The notes beneath the pieces were generated by a model, which was not told where the DNA came from, did not search any database, and worked only from the letters and a program-made list of their open reading frames with translations. A stretch of 28,168 nt of DNA from Euryarchaeota archaeon UBA103 (GTDB taxonomy: Archaea; Thermoplasmatota; Poseidoniia; Poseidoniales; Thalassarchaeaceae), in NCBI GenBank assembly GCA_002506825.1, contig DAYH01000028.1:1-28168 (forward strand), in the 5' to 3' direction. Made by a program: the position numbers and the translations under genes. The first letter of the stretch is position 1. Each line of letters begins with the position of its first letter. Below, piece by piece: positions 14,518-22,009 of the stretch.

Positions 14518-15606
14518 TTACTCGATTTGAGTGATTGCTTCATATCCATTCTTATTTCTAATCTCAGAGAGCTCATTTTCAAACGAGGGGGTCGCGATTG
14601 GAGGCGTTCTCTGAGCTCTGTGGTAAATTTCCCTGAGAGTCTGGTCGCCAATTTCCAGGTAAACCCTTGTGGTCGCTATACTGGAGTGTCCTAGTAATCT
14701 CTGAATAGTAACCAAGTCAGCTCCCCTCTCAAGCAATCCGGTTGCGAATGTATGTCTTAGAGTGTGGGGGCTCAGTCTAGAACGAGGGATATCGGAGTCA
14801 TCTGCTAACCTGTCTACTAGTTTCTGAACAGAACGGGGGTTCATCCTTCTTCCTCTGCTGGACAGTAGCAGTGCCCTCTCTCCGTCATCAGTACCCGTAA
14901 GTCTCGCTCTTGACTTTCTGATTGGTAGCCATGATTCTACAGCCCTCACTGTAGCAGACGTGAATAGGACCGTGCGGTCTTTTTCCCCCTTTCCTCCGAT
15001 AACCAATGCAGACAGGTCATCTAGGTCTATGTCTTCTATATCCAGACCACAAAGTTCGGAAACCCTCAGACCGGTATCAAGGAGGATAGTAACTATCGGT
15101 GAGGAAAGGGGGTCTTCTGAGTTATTAGATGCCTCCCTCAGACGGGAAAGCTCCGCCCTTCCAAGGGTCCTGGGGAGTGATTTTCTCTTGGATGGCCTCT
15201 GAATCCAGTCGGGAACTCCATGGCCCAGCCACTTCAGGAGATGGGAAGTTGCAGCTATCCTAGCATTTAGAGAAGATGGGCTAAGACTTCCCAGAGTATT
15301 CATCCAGGCATCCATCCTCCCCTTCTCAGGGTTAGCTAACTGATGGAATTCACCGACAGGCATCTGAGAGAGGAGGTCCCAAGACTTCTCTTCCTCCCCT
15401 GGAAGTTTGGTTAAGCTGAATGTTTTAGCGGAGAGTGTGTATGCTCTGATCGTATGCTTACTCTTCTTCTCTATTCTTAGTTGCTGGACCCAGCAGTCAT
15501 ACCAAGGAAGTGCTGAGAGTCTTTGCAGTCTGATCGGTAGCGCGGACTTCCTGTCGGAATCCGATAGAAAAATTTGCTCGTTTCTATCCCCCTCTCGGTA
15601 AGTCAT
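14518..15606 (-). CDS. xerA: Tyrosine recombinase XerA/XerC/D type
   Basis: This is a site-specific recombinase, most likely for chromosome dimer resolution. An N-terminal SAM-like core-binding domain (about 35-130) precedes the catalytic domain, which has the complete active site: R181 (TGLRVSEL), K206 (GGKGEKDR), H281-x-x-R284 (HTLRHTFATG), H307 (LLGHSS) and Y316 (TTRVYLEI). The 362-residue length exceeds the usual ~290-300 through extra N- and C-terminal tails. The ATG overlaps the stop of the small upstream ORF as ATGA, so translation is probably coupled. No prophage or integron features surround it, which favours a housekeeping role over an element integrase. Confidence 0.9.
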   Translation of the reverse strand: MTYREGDRNEQIFLSDSDRKSALPIRLQRLSALPWYDCWVQQLRIEKKSKHTIRAYTLSAKTFSLTKLPGEEEKSWDLLSQMPVGEFHQLANPEKGRMDAWMNTLGSLSPSSLNARIAATSHLLKWLGHGVPDWIQRPSKRKSLPRTLGRAELSRLREASNNSEDPLSSPIVTILLDTGLRVSELCGLDIEDIDLDDLSALVIGGKGEKDRTVLFTSATVRAVESWLPIRKSRARLTGTDDGERALLLSSRGRRMNPRSVQKLVDRLADDSDIPRSRLSPHTLRHTFATGLLERGADLVTIQRLLGHSSIATTRVYLEIGDQTLREIYHRAQRTPPIATPSFENELSEIRNKNGYEAITQIE

Positions 15607-15800
15607 GTTCTCGCCTCCAACCGCAAGCGGTCGTGCATCCCTGTCCCTTTGGACGCACCCAAGCTAGCTACCGAGGTATTGAATGCTTCTCTAGACCTAA
15701 TCTGTAAAGATGGGGTTTCACGACTGCTATTGGTGCCGTCAGACCTCTCCTGTTGCTCCCTGATTGCCTTTTTCTGAGCCTGGATTTTCCTTCTTCTCAT
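15603..15800 (-). CDS. Small basic protein between rimK-like gene and xerA
   Basis: This 65-residue ORF begins with ATG preceded by AAAGGAG at 7 bases (complement of 15808-15814), a strong Shine-Dalgarno. It overlaps the end of the RimK-like gene by 62 bases in another frame, and its stop overlaps the xerA start as ATGA. The protein starts with a basic, probably helical stretch (MRRRKIQAQKKAIREQQERS) and has Ser/Thr/Arg-rich remaining sequence; no family is recognised. The signals at both ends are those of a translated, coupled gene. It also fills the otherwise empty 132 bases between its neighbours. It may be conserved only in close relatives. Confidence 0.55.
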   Translation of the reverse strand: MRRRKIQAQKKAIREQQERSDGTNSSRETPSLQIRSREAFNTSVASLGASKGTGMHDRLRLEART

Positions 15801-16692
15801 GACTCTGCTCCTTTGAGTCGTGGAGTCTGATTACGTTGTCTACTATCCTGCTTGCCACATTCACTCCGGATGCGGCCTCTATTCCCTCTAGACCCGGGCT
15901 CGAGTTAACCTCTAGAACAAGTGGCCCCCTGTCTGACTCGAGCATATCCACTCCTGCTATCTCGAGTCCGAGAATGTTAGCGGCCTTGCATGCTATTTCT
16001 GCATATCTCTCAGATATTTCCAAACGCTCGACCTCTCCTCCCAAGTGGAAGTTAGACCTAAATTCACTGCCCTTGGCCTTCCTCCTCATTGACGCCACTA
16101 CCTTTCCACCTACTACAAAGGCACGGATATCCTGGCCATGTGACTCTCTGATGTATTCCTGAACGAGAGGTCTGAGCCCCCTCTCTAGCATCTGGTAGAC
16201 GAGCTGTCTGGCCTGTTGTTCGGTATGAGCTAGGAACACGCCTGAGCCATGAGTTCCCTCGTGTGTCTTGATGACGCAAGGAGCCCCCCCCACTCTTGCG
16301 ACGGCTCGCCTAGTGCCTTGCCAAGTAGCGACAGATGCAGTAATCGGTATCGGAATGCCTCCTTCATTCATCATTTGAGACGCACGGAGCTTGTCCCTAC
16401 TACTCTCAATTCCGTTACCTTCGTTGAGTACAATTACTCCCATTCTCTGAAATGCCCTGACCACAGGGACCCCTATCCTGGTTATTGAGTGGCCAATCCT
16501 AGGGATTACCGCATCACAATCTACAGGCCACCCCTTGTAGGATATCTCGACTCCGTTATCACCTACTTCGACATCGAGTTTCACAGGATCTATGATCTGT
16601 ACGTCCCAACCCGCCGCCTGTGCTTCCTCGAAAATCCTCCTCGTACTGTACAGGCTAGGTGCCCTGGACAGTATGATTAGGCGCGGTTCCAT
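15739..16692 (-). CDS. RimK-family ATP-grasp ligase
   Basis: This is a predicted ATP-dependent carboxylate-amine ligase, the family that adds glutamate to ribosomal protein S6, coenzyme F420, tetrahydromethanopterin or an amino-acid carrier protein. The N-terminal pre-ATP-grasp domain starts at MEPRLIILSRAP. The ATP-grasp part shows the flexible nucleotide loop GTHGSGVFLAHT, the strand DIRAFVVGGKVVASMRRKA and the metal-binding motif LVLEVNSSPGLEGIE. The C-terminal tail (about 30 residues, SHEKKENPGSEKGNQG) is low-complexity and coincides with the overlap with the small ORF. The ATG at 16692 is preferred; an in-frame TTG at 16746 adds 18 unconserved-looking residues. The acceptor substrate cannot be told from sequence. 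Confidence 0.88.
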   Translation of the reverse strand: MEPRLIILSRAPSLYSTRRIFEEAQAAGWDVQIIDPVKLDVEVGDNGVEISYKGWPVDCDAVIPRIGHSITRIGVPVVRAFQRMGVIVLNEGNGIESSRDKLRASQMMNEGGIPIPITASVATWQGTRRAVARVGGAPCVIKTHEGTHGSGVFLAHTEQQARQLVYQMLERGLRPLVQEYIRESHGQDIRAFVVGGKVVASMRRKAKGSEFRSNFHLGGEVERLEISERYAEIACKAANILGLEIAGVDMLESDRGPLVLEVNSSPGLEGIEAASGVNVASRIVDNVIRLHDSKEQSHEKKENPGSEKGNQGATGEV

Positions 16693-16760
16693 GATTCTCG
16701 CGCTCAGAGGGGACTTCTTGAGTATATTGTCTTGCGGTATATCCAATAACAGCCCATAGC

Positions 16761-16770
16761 GATATAATTA
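16761..16770 (+). promoter_or_regulatory. Possible TATA box for the SAP-membrane protein gene
   Basis: GATATAATTA stands out in the divergent gap between the RimK-like gene and the SAP protein. Transcription starting about 25 bases downstream would give a leaderless or very short-leader mRNA for the starts near 16780 or 16828. Confidence 0.35.
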
Positions 16771-16779
16771 GTGTTCATA

Positions 16780-19155
16780 ATGGCGAAGGAATTGAAAGGC
16801 CCGGCATTCGGCTGGAGTACGATAAGGATGTCTCGGAGCGACGCACCAACACACGATGAGCTCTCTTCGATGAAGGTCGATGAACTTCGAGAGAAGTGTA
16901 GTGAGCTAGGCCTTATGGTGTCTGGTAAGAAGTCTGAACTCATCCAGAGGATACTAGATCAATATGATCCGAGAGATGCTGAGATAATTGATTACGATGC
17001 CCCAGGCAAGGTCATGGAAAAGAATACTGATGGACAAGTGGGAGATGCTGTAGATCGCCTGCTGGCCAGATTCGAGGGGAAGGAAGATGTTGCAGAGGCC
17101 GATGTAGTGGAAAGCCCGGTAAAGGAAGCCGTTGTTTCGAATGATGAGCTCCCTGAAGGTGCCCCTGAGATTCCAGAAGAAGGCCTTCCGGAGGGTTGGA
17201 CCTTGCAACAGTGGGCTCACTATGGTAGTGAGTGGTTGGAAAGAGGGAGGAGGGAGGGTGTGCCAGTGCCCGCTCCCGAAGAAGACGAAATTATGGTCGC
17301 AGATATAATGGAGGAGCCAGATATTACAGAATCTGAGGATGATGATACTTGGAAAATTCCCGAGCAGGGTCAATCAGCGTCCCCTATGGCTAACGCACAG
17401 GATAGTTCTTCGATGGTCATTGTACTTCCTTCGTTTGACTCTCTATTCGAAAACTGGAAACCTATCTCAGCTGTGATAGTGGCTGTTATGATTGCAGGGG
17501 GTGGGGCGTTCTACATACTTGGAGCGGATTCCTCCTTCCAAGCCAGGCAACTCAAGTATGGTGATGAGATGACTTTCACCATAGATGACGGAATGATTAG
17601 CATAATGGGAGATGAAATGATCTCCCTAGTCAGGGATGCGGCCTCGCCAAGCGCCTTGGACGAAATTTGCGAGGAGATATCTGTTGAGATTGTATCAGGC
17701 TCTGGTTCCTCGGTAATGAGAAAGGGGTCTCTTTCAGACCTTCAGAATCCTGGAGACCTCTCTTTCGTAGGAGCTGTTTCTTCACCCGATGCCTATGGAA
17801 GAGACAATTTAGCGGCAGAGCACACTCTAGATTACGATCTAGATATGGATCTCACATTCAGAAGGGTCACTAGTAGCGGCGAATGCGGAGGAAGGGTGAG
17901 TCTTCCAGACAACACCGCTGACATAACATCAAAGAAATGGGTAGAAATTACGTCCAAAAAGGGCATCAGATCCGATTTACAGGTCGACTTCACGGATAAC
18001 AATCAACAGACATCAGCCGCCAAGGCAATAATTTACGATCTTGAAGAGCTTTCCGGAATAAGTGGAATATCTCCGCTTCTACTTCCCCTTACGCCAGTAG
18101 AACTCCACGAAGTTTTCGGTGATATGGTTCTGACAGAAGGGAGCAGCTGGACTGATGACCCGACATGGAACTCAGAATGGAGGTGGACGGTCGGATCAGA
18201 AAAGAGGACGGATGACTTCGGACATGTATACGAGGTAGAAATGTGGAACCAGGATATCCAAGACTGTCTAGGATACGCTAGGCTCAACCTCCTAGTAAAG
18301 AGCGGTAGTCCCTGGCCAGTCCAACAGACTGTGGATCTGAGACTGGACAAGAGTCTAGAGACGGGCAACTGTGGATTAATCGCTGGAACAGCGGCGATGT
18401 CCCTACCTGAGGGCAAAATAGAGATTAGAATGACGATGTCGGAACTAACTAGTTCATCGGGAAGCAAAGACATAGAGTGGTATTCGACTTATGACAGCAG
18501 ACCAGGACCTGGGCAAGACAAGCCTAGTAGCTCCTCCCTGAGGCAGTGGATATCAGCAATGCCAGACGAGTCAGATAGCAGGGATTTCAATCTCGAAGAA
18601 GCGATCCAATGCACTCTTGAGAATCATCCCAGTAGCGGAGTGGCTAATGCCTTGGAATCTACTGGATACATTTGGCAGGCATACTGGTCTCAACCTACGA
18701 GATCCCCCGAGTGGAATATGTCCTGGGTCACGGAGAACGATGCCTCGGGTTGGACGACAATGAGGCAGTCAGGAGACTCTTGCGATCTAATAGAGGACAG
18801 TCAGTATGGATCAGGAACTACATCATGGGACAGAGAGTCAGTACCAGACACTTACACTATGTCGCTACTAGAAGGAAGGCTCCTTGATGATCTCAGGTAC
18901 TCGGATCTGAACATCCTGATAGAAGGATCCCAAGGAACTTGGTTCACGGATGTTGAGCTGGGATACTTGGTGACCGCCCCCCAGGATGACCTTATCTCAT
19001 CCCTTCCAGGAGGATTAGGAGATGGGAGAGTGGCACTGCTTGGAGAGAGATCGTGGACAGATGAGAGCAGTGTCGATCACTCACTGCGATTTGCGATGGA
19101 CGCCGAAACGTCAAGAATGGCTGGATGGGTCCTGACTTCGAGCTCCTCTGACTAA
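16780..19155 (+). CDS. SAP-domain single-pass membrane protein with a large exported domain
   Basis: An N-terminal SAP domain is visible at about residues 29-60 (LSSMKVDELREKCSELGL, SGKKSELIQRIL); SAP is a helix-extension-helix motif that binds DNA or RNA. An acidic linker follows, with a tryptophan-rich segment near 130-150 (LPEGWTLQQWAHYGSEWLERG). A single membrane helix comes at about 229-250 (ISAVIVAVMIAGGGAFYIL), then ~540 residues of beta-rich, Cys-containing sequence predicted to be outside. By charge the SAP side is cytoplasmic. The exported domain (many D/E/S/W, sparse cysteines) is not recognised. In-frame starts are GTG 16771, ATG 16780 (chosen) and ATG 16828. The position between xerA/rimK-like and parA suggests, but does not prove, a chromosome-membrane link. 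Confidence 0.8.
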   Translation: MAKELKGPAFGWSTIRMSRSDAPTHDELSSMKVDELREKCSELGLMVSGKKSELIQRILDQYDPRDAEIIDYDAPGKVMEKNTDGQVGDAVDRLLARFEGKEDVAEADVVESPVKEAVVSNDELPEGAPEIPEEGLPEGWTLQQWAHYGSEWLERGRREGVPVPAPEEDEIMVADIMEEPDITESEDDDTWKIPEQGQSASPMANAQDSSSMVIVLPSFDSLFENWKPISAVIVAVMIAGGGAFYILGADSSFQARQLKYGDEMTFTIDDGMISIMGDEMISLVRDAASPSALDEICEEISVEIVSGSGSSVMRKGSLSDLQNPGDLSFVGAVSSPDAYGRDNLAAEHTLDYDLDMDLTFRRVTSSGECGGRVSLPDNTADITSKKWVEITSKKGIRSDLQVDFTDNNQQTSAAKAIIYDLEELSGISGISPLLLPLTPVELHEVFGDMVLTEGSSWTDDPTWNSEWRWTVGSEKRTDDFGHVYEVEMWNQDIQDCLGYARLNLLVKSGSPWPVQQTVDLRLDKSLETGNCGLIAGTAAMSLPEGKIEIRMTMSELTSSSGSKDIEWYSTYDSRPGPGQDKPSSSSLRQWISAMPDESDSRDFNLEEAIQCTLENHPSSGVANALESTGYIWQAYWSQPTRSPEWNMSWVTENDASGWTTMRQSGDSCDLIEDSQYGSGTTSWDRESVPDTYTMSLLEGRLLDDLRYSDLNILIEGSQGTWFTDVELGYLVTAPQDDLISSLPGGLGDGRVALLGERSWTDESSVDHSLRFAMDAETSRMAGWVLTSSSSD

Positions 19156-19206
19156 TATCAGAATCGATTTAATGACTTGATTTTCAGCGGCACCTTGAAT
19201 GGACTT

Positions 19207-19227
19207 ACGAGCGCCGTAGGCGCTCGT
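19207..19227. promoter_or_regulatory. Perfect inverted repeat containing the parA start codon
   Basis: ACGAGCGCC (19207-19215), loop GTA (19216-19218) and GGCGCTCGT (19219-19227) form a perfect 9-bp hairpin. Its last two bases are the first two of the GTG start at 19226. A hairpin this stable would sequester the start in mRNA; as DNA it could be an operator for ParA autoregulation. Confidence 0.5.
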
Positions 19228-20176
19228 GAACGATAAGCGGGACACGCTTCCAGACGCGAATGAAGCGCCTCTGATAGTGGATGTTGAGTTTACTGAGACC
19301 GAGGAGGTGGTTGGATCTCCGATACTAGATTCCGTAGAGAGAGTTGATACTGAGCAGGCTTCCAGCCCCATGGAGCTACCTCCGTCACTATCCACGCCCG
19401 AGGGACGAGGGAGGGTAGTTACGGTGATCAACCAGAAGGGAGGAGTGGGTAAGACGACCACTGTCATCAACGTAGCCGCCCAGCTCGGCCTCAGAGGGTA
19501 CAAGGTACTCGTGGTGGATGCTGACTCACAAGGTAACTGCGCAACGGGCCTGGGAGTGGATAAGAGCAAGGTCAGAACCACTACAAGGGACCTGATCCTT
19601 AATCCAGAGTCGGCCATAAACGCGAGACATGCCACAGCTGTGGATAACGTTCACATGATTGTTGGCGATAAGACCCTGATTGGCCTTGAGCAGGAGATGC
19701 TCAGACAACTTGGCAGGGAGCGAAGGTTGAACGAGGCATTGGCTCCCTTGCTACCTCACTACGACCTTGTCCTGATTGATACGCCTCCTTCTTTGGGGAT
19801 AGTTTCGGTAAACGCACTGGTAGCCAGCGATGGAATAGTCGTCCCAGTGCAGACCGAGTACTTCGCTCTTGAAGGGCTAGCTCTGCTATCAGGGACCATA
19901 AGAGAGGTGAGGGCGCTCCTCAATCCATCACTAGGGGTTGACGGGGTACTAATGACCATGCATGCACCAACCACACTGAACCATCAGGTGGCCTCAGAGC
20001 TTCGCGAAGCATTTCCTAGGCTTATCGTCGAGCCGGCCATTAGAAGGAACATCAGGCTAGCCGAGGCACCCAGTCATGGGATACCAATACATCTGCATCA
20101 GCCGAATAGCGCAGGAGGTCAGGATTACAGAGACGTCGTTTCAGCCTTAGAGAGACGGTGGGGTCTGAAGCGATGA
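19226..20176 (+). CDS. parA: ParA/Soj-family partition ATPase
   Basis: This is a deviant-Walker ATPase of the ParA/MinD superfamily, involved in chromosome or cargo positioning. The deviant Walker A motif KGGVGKTT (K71 signature lysine, K76) is preceded by INQ. The switch I region DADSQGN (D98) and Walker B VLIDTPPS follow, as does the ParA-typical EYFALEG. An acidic ~60-residue N-terminal extension precedes the ATPase domain. The start is GTG at 19226: the in-frame ATG at 19199 hits a stop after six codons. No parB-like gene or parS array is visible in this window. The downstream permease gene starts inside its stop codon (ATGA), so the two are coupled. Confidence 0.9.
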   Translation: MNDKRDTLPDANEAPLIVDVEFTETEEVVGSPILDSVERVDTEQASSPMELPPSLSTPEGRGRVVTVINQKGGVGKTTTVINVAAQLGLRGYKVLVVDADSQGNCATGLGVDKSKVRTTTRDLILNPESAINARHATAVDNVHMIVGDKTLIGLEQEMLRQLGRERRLNEALAPLLPHYDLVLIDTPPSLGIVSVNALVASDGIVVPVQTEYFALEGLALLSGTIREVRALLNPSLGVDGVLMTMHAPTTLNHQVASELREAFPRLIVEPAIRRNIRLAEAPSHGIPIHLHQPNSAGGQDYRDVVSALERRWGLKR

Positions 20177-21066
20177 ACGAGGTAAGGACAGAGGGCTCTC
20201 CTTACGTCGTTCCGACTGACTCACCTAGAATTGCTGTACTTTGGATGATATTCGGAAGTGTGTGCTTTGGGACCATGAATGCCCTGGTAAAGTGGACCAG
20301 CCTCCATGCTGACGTATGGATGATAATACTGGTCAGATCGGCGGTCATAGCATTCGCTGTTGCTATTTTCGCTTCCAGTAGGGGGCTGTCGCTGAAGGTG
20401 AGCGACAAACGGACGATGCTCCTGAGATGCGTCGTAGGGTTGACTGCAATGATACTCTACTTCACCGCACTAGGGAGAATCCCAATAGGCCAGGCTGTGA
20501 CGCTCCAGTATACTGCCCCTCTGTTCGTAGCACTTCTATCTGGGAGAGTTATCAGAGAGAAGGTCGAGCCAATAGTAGTACTTCTTGTTGTTACTGCGTT
20601 TGCTGGAATCGTACTGATAGTATCTCCTGACCTCTCAAGTATTGACTCAGACGCCCTTCTGGCATTGGGATCCGGATTCTTTGCCGCGATGGCATACATG
20701 TATGTGAGGGAGCTCAGAAACACAGACTCGGCGTCCTCTGTCGTATTCTGGTTTGCAGCGTTCTCGGTAGCTGGGAGCATGTTCCAAGCGCTCCCAGACA
20801 TAGCTGACCTAGAGTGGAATACTCTGGCCGCACTAATCGGTATCGGCATAGGCGCTGGAGGAGGCCAGGTAGGCATTACAATGGCCTATCACAGAGCTAA
20901 TGCGGCATGGGTTAGTGCCTTCTCCTACCTAACGGTGATTGTAGCGACTTTCTATGGCTTCACACTGTTCGGAGAGACGCTTGGGGCATCAGATTGGTTG
21001 GGTGGCTTGCTGATCATTGGCTCGGGCATAGCACTAGTATTCCTAGCCCCTTCCGGAGATTCGTAA
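20173..21066 (+). CDS. DMT-superfamily EamA-type permease
   Basis: Ten hydrophobic helices in two repeated EamA halves of about 135 residues each are visible, e.g. AVLWMIFGSVCFGTMNALVKW at the start and ASDWLGGLLIIGSGIALVFLA at the end. The characteristic ALGRIPIGQAVTLQYTAPLFVALL segment marks the fourth helix region of the first half. Members export or import small metabolites such as amino acids or nucleotide sugars; the substrate is unknown. The ATG at 20173 overlaps the parA stop as ATGA and is preferred to the GTG at 20158. Convergent with the next gene, stop to stop with one base between. Confidence 0.9.
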   Translation: MNEVRTEGSPYVVPTDSPRIAVLWMIFGSVCFGTMNALVKWTSLHADVWMIILVRSAVIAFAVAIFASSRGLSLKVSDKRTMLLRCVVGLTAMILYFTALGRIPIGQAVTLQYTAPLFVALLSGRVIREKVEPIVVLLVVTAFAGIVLIVSPDLSSIDSDALLALGSGFFAAMAYMYVRELRNTDSASSVVFWFAAFSVAGSMFQALPDIADLEWNTLAALIGIGIGAGGGQVGITMAYHRANAAWVSAFSYLTVIVATFYGFTLFGETLGASDWLGGLLIIGSGIALVFLAPSGDS

Positions 21067-21067
21067 C

Positions 21068-21274
21068 CTAGTTTTGTAACTCGAATGTGGAATCGAGTAT
21101 GCCGACCAATTCATCGATATTCTCGATAATCTCGAACAGGGTATTGTCCGATGTGTATATCAGAAGAGCCTGAGAATCTCCTCCCTCACCTTGAACCGAT
21201 TGATACGCGCAGATAGCGTCCATTCTGATTCGTGTCATTCCTATGTCTGTCATTGCCTTAATCCACTTGGTCAT
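21068..21274 (-). CDS. Small uncharacterised protein
   Basis: This 68-residue frame starts with ATG and ends one base from the permease stop. The sequence looks like a compact alpha/beta domain (ICAYQSVQGEGGDSQALLIY, LFEIIENIDELVGILDSTF). There are no membrane helices or metal motifs. It fills an otherwise empty stretch, and its hydrophobic/acidic pattern is protein-like. No family recognised. Confidence 0.6.
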   Translation of the reverse strand: MTKWIKAMTDIGMTRIRMDAICAYQSVQGEGGDSQALLIYTSDNTLFEIIENIDELVGILDSTFELQN

Positions 21275-21320
21275 GGGCCGGGCGCCTCAAGAGTCTCTCT
21301 TAATGGTTTAGGGTCAGAGT

Positions 21321-22001
21321 TCATTCGAAGAACTCCGATATCTCTTCGAGGGTTTTACGCGATATATTGGGTATACTGGCGTTTTCGGCAGGAAAACCAA
21401 CTGGTAGGACCAGCATAGCATGCTCATGATCTGGCCTCTGAAGTATATCCCTGAGGAAGCCCATCGGCGAGGGGGTATGAGTTAGCGTGACGAGGCCCAT
21501 GTTGTGAACTGCCGATATGAAGAGGCCCGCGGCTATCCCGCATGACTCTTGGGAGTAGTAGGTTGGGGCCCATTCTCCATTCTCCCTTATCCTCTTGCTT
21601 TGCCTGAACAGGATGACCACCCACGGGGCCTCTGTGAGATGTTCCTTGATATGGTCGGTGCCCAAAGGCCTGAGGACCTCTGCCCATGACTCCGGCATTC
21701 TCTCCGAATAGGTCTTCGTCTCCTCCCTCTCAGCGGCCTCCCTAATACTCATCTTGATCTCGGGGCTGGAGACTGCGACGAATGTCCAAGGTTGGAGATG
21801 GGCCCCCGAGGGGGAGGTTCCTGCGGTCTGGATGGCTCTCTCGATAAGTTTCCTCGGTACCTCCCTATCGGAGAAGTGCCTAGTAGTACGTCTCTTATCC
21901 ATCATCTCGTAGAACTTATCCGCCCTGCTGGACATCTCGTCAGAGAGGAGCTCTACGAACTCGAGAGTGATGAAGCCTGGCTCCTCCTCGGCTTTGGACA
22001 T
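21321..22001 (-). CDS. Nitroreductase-family flavoprotein, iodotyrosine-deiodinase-like
   Basis: This FMN-binding reductase is 226 residues. The FMN-contact segments RRTTRHFSDREVP, TAGTSPSGAHLQPWTFV and LPVGFPAENASIP match the iodotyrosine deiodinase (IYD) branch of the nitroreductase superfamily far better than NfsA/NfsB types. Compared from memory with human IYD, the three residues that bind the iodotyrosine zwitterion (E157, Y161, K182) have counterparts at E94, Y98 and K119 with identical spacing (4 and 21). The enzyme may reductively dehalogenate halotyrosines or similar halophenols, plausible in seawater; this is inference. ATG start, 8 bases after the stop of the upstream exported-protein gene. 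Confidence 0.88.
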   Translation of the reverse strand: MSKAEEEPGFITLEFVELLSDEMSSRADKFYEMMDKRRTTRHFSDREVPRKLIERAIQTAGTSPSGAHLQPWTFVAVSSPEIKMSIREAAEREETKTYSERMPESWAEVLRPLGTDHIKEHLTEAPWVVILFRQSKRIRENGEWAPTYYSQESCGIAAGLFISAVHNMGLVTLTHTPSPMGFLRDILQRPDHEHAMLVLPVGFPAENASIPNISRKTLEEISEFFE

Positions 22002-22009
22002 AGCGGGTC

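Noticed and set aside
14518..15606. XerA considered as an integrase of a mobile element next to tRNA genes
   Set aside because: The nearest tRNA is over 9 kb away. No attachment-site repeat, phage gene or other element feature is seen, and the surroundings are housekeeping genes.
18033..18473. A 146-codon minus-strand frame inside the SAP-membrane protein gene
   Set aside because: It is fully antisense to a long frame with clear domains, has Ser/Pro/Leu-rich low-information sequence, and shows no ribosome-binding site or family resemblance.
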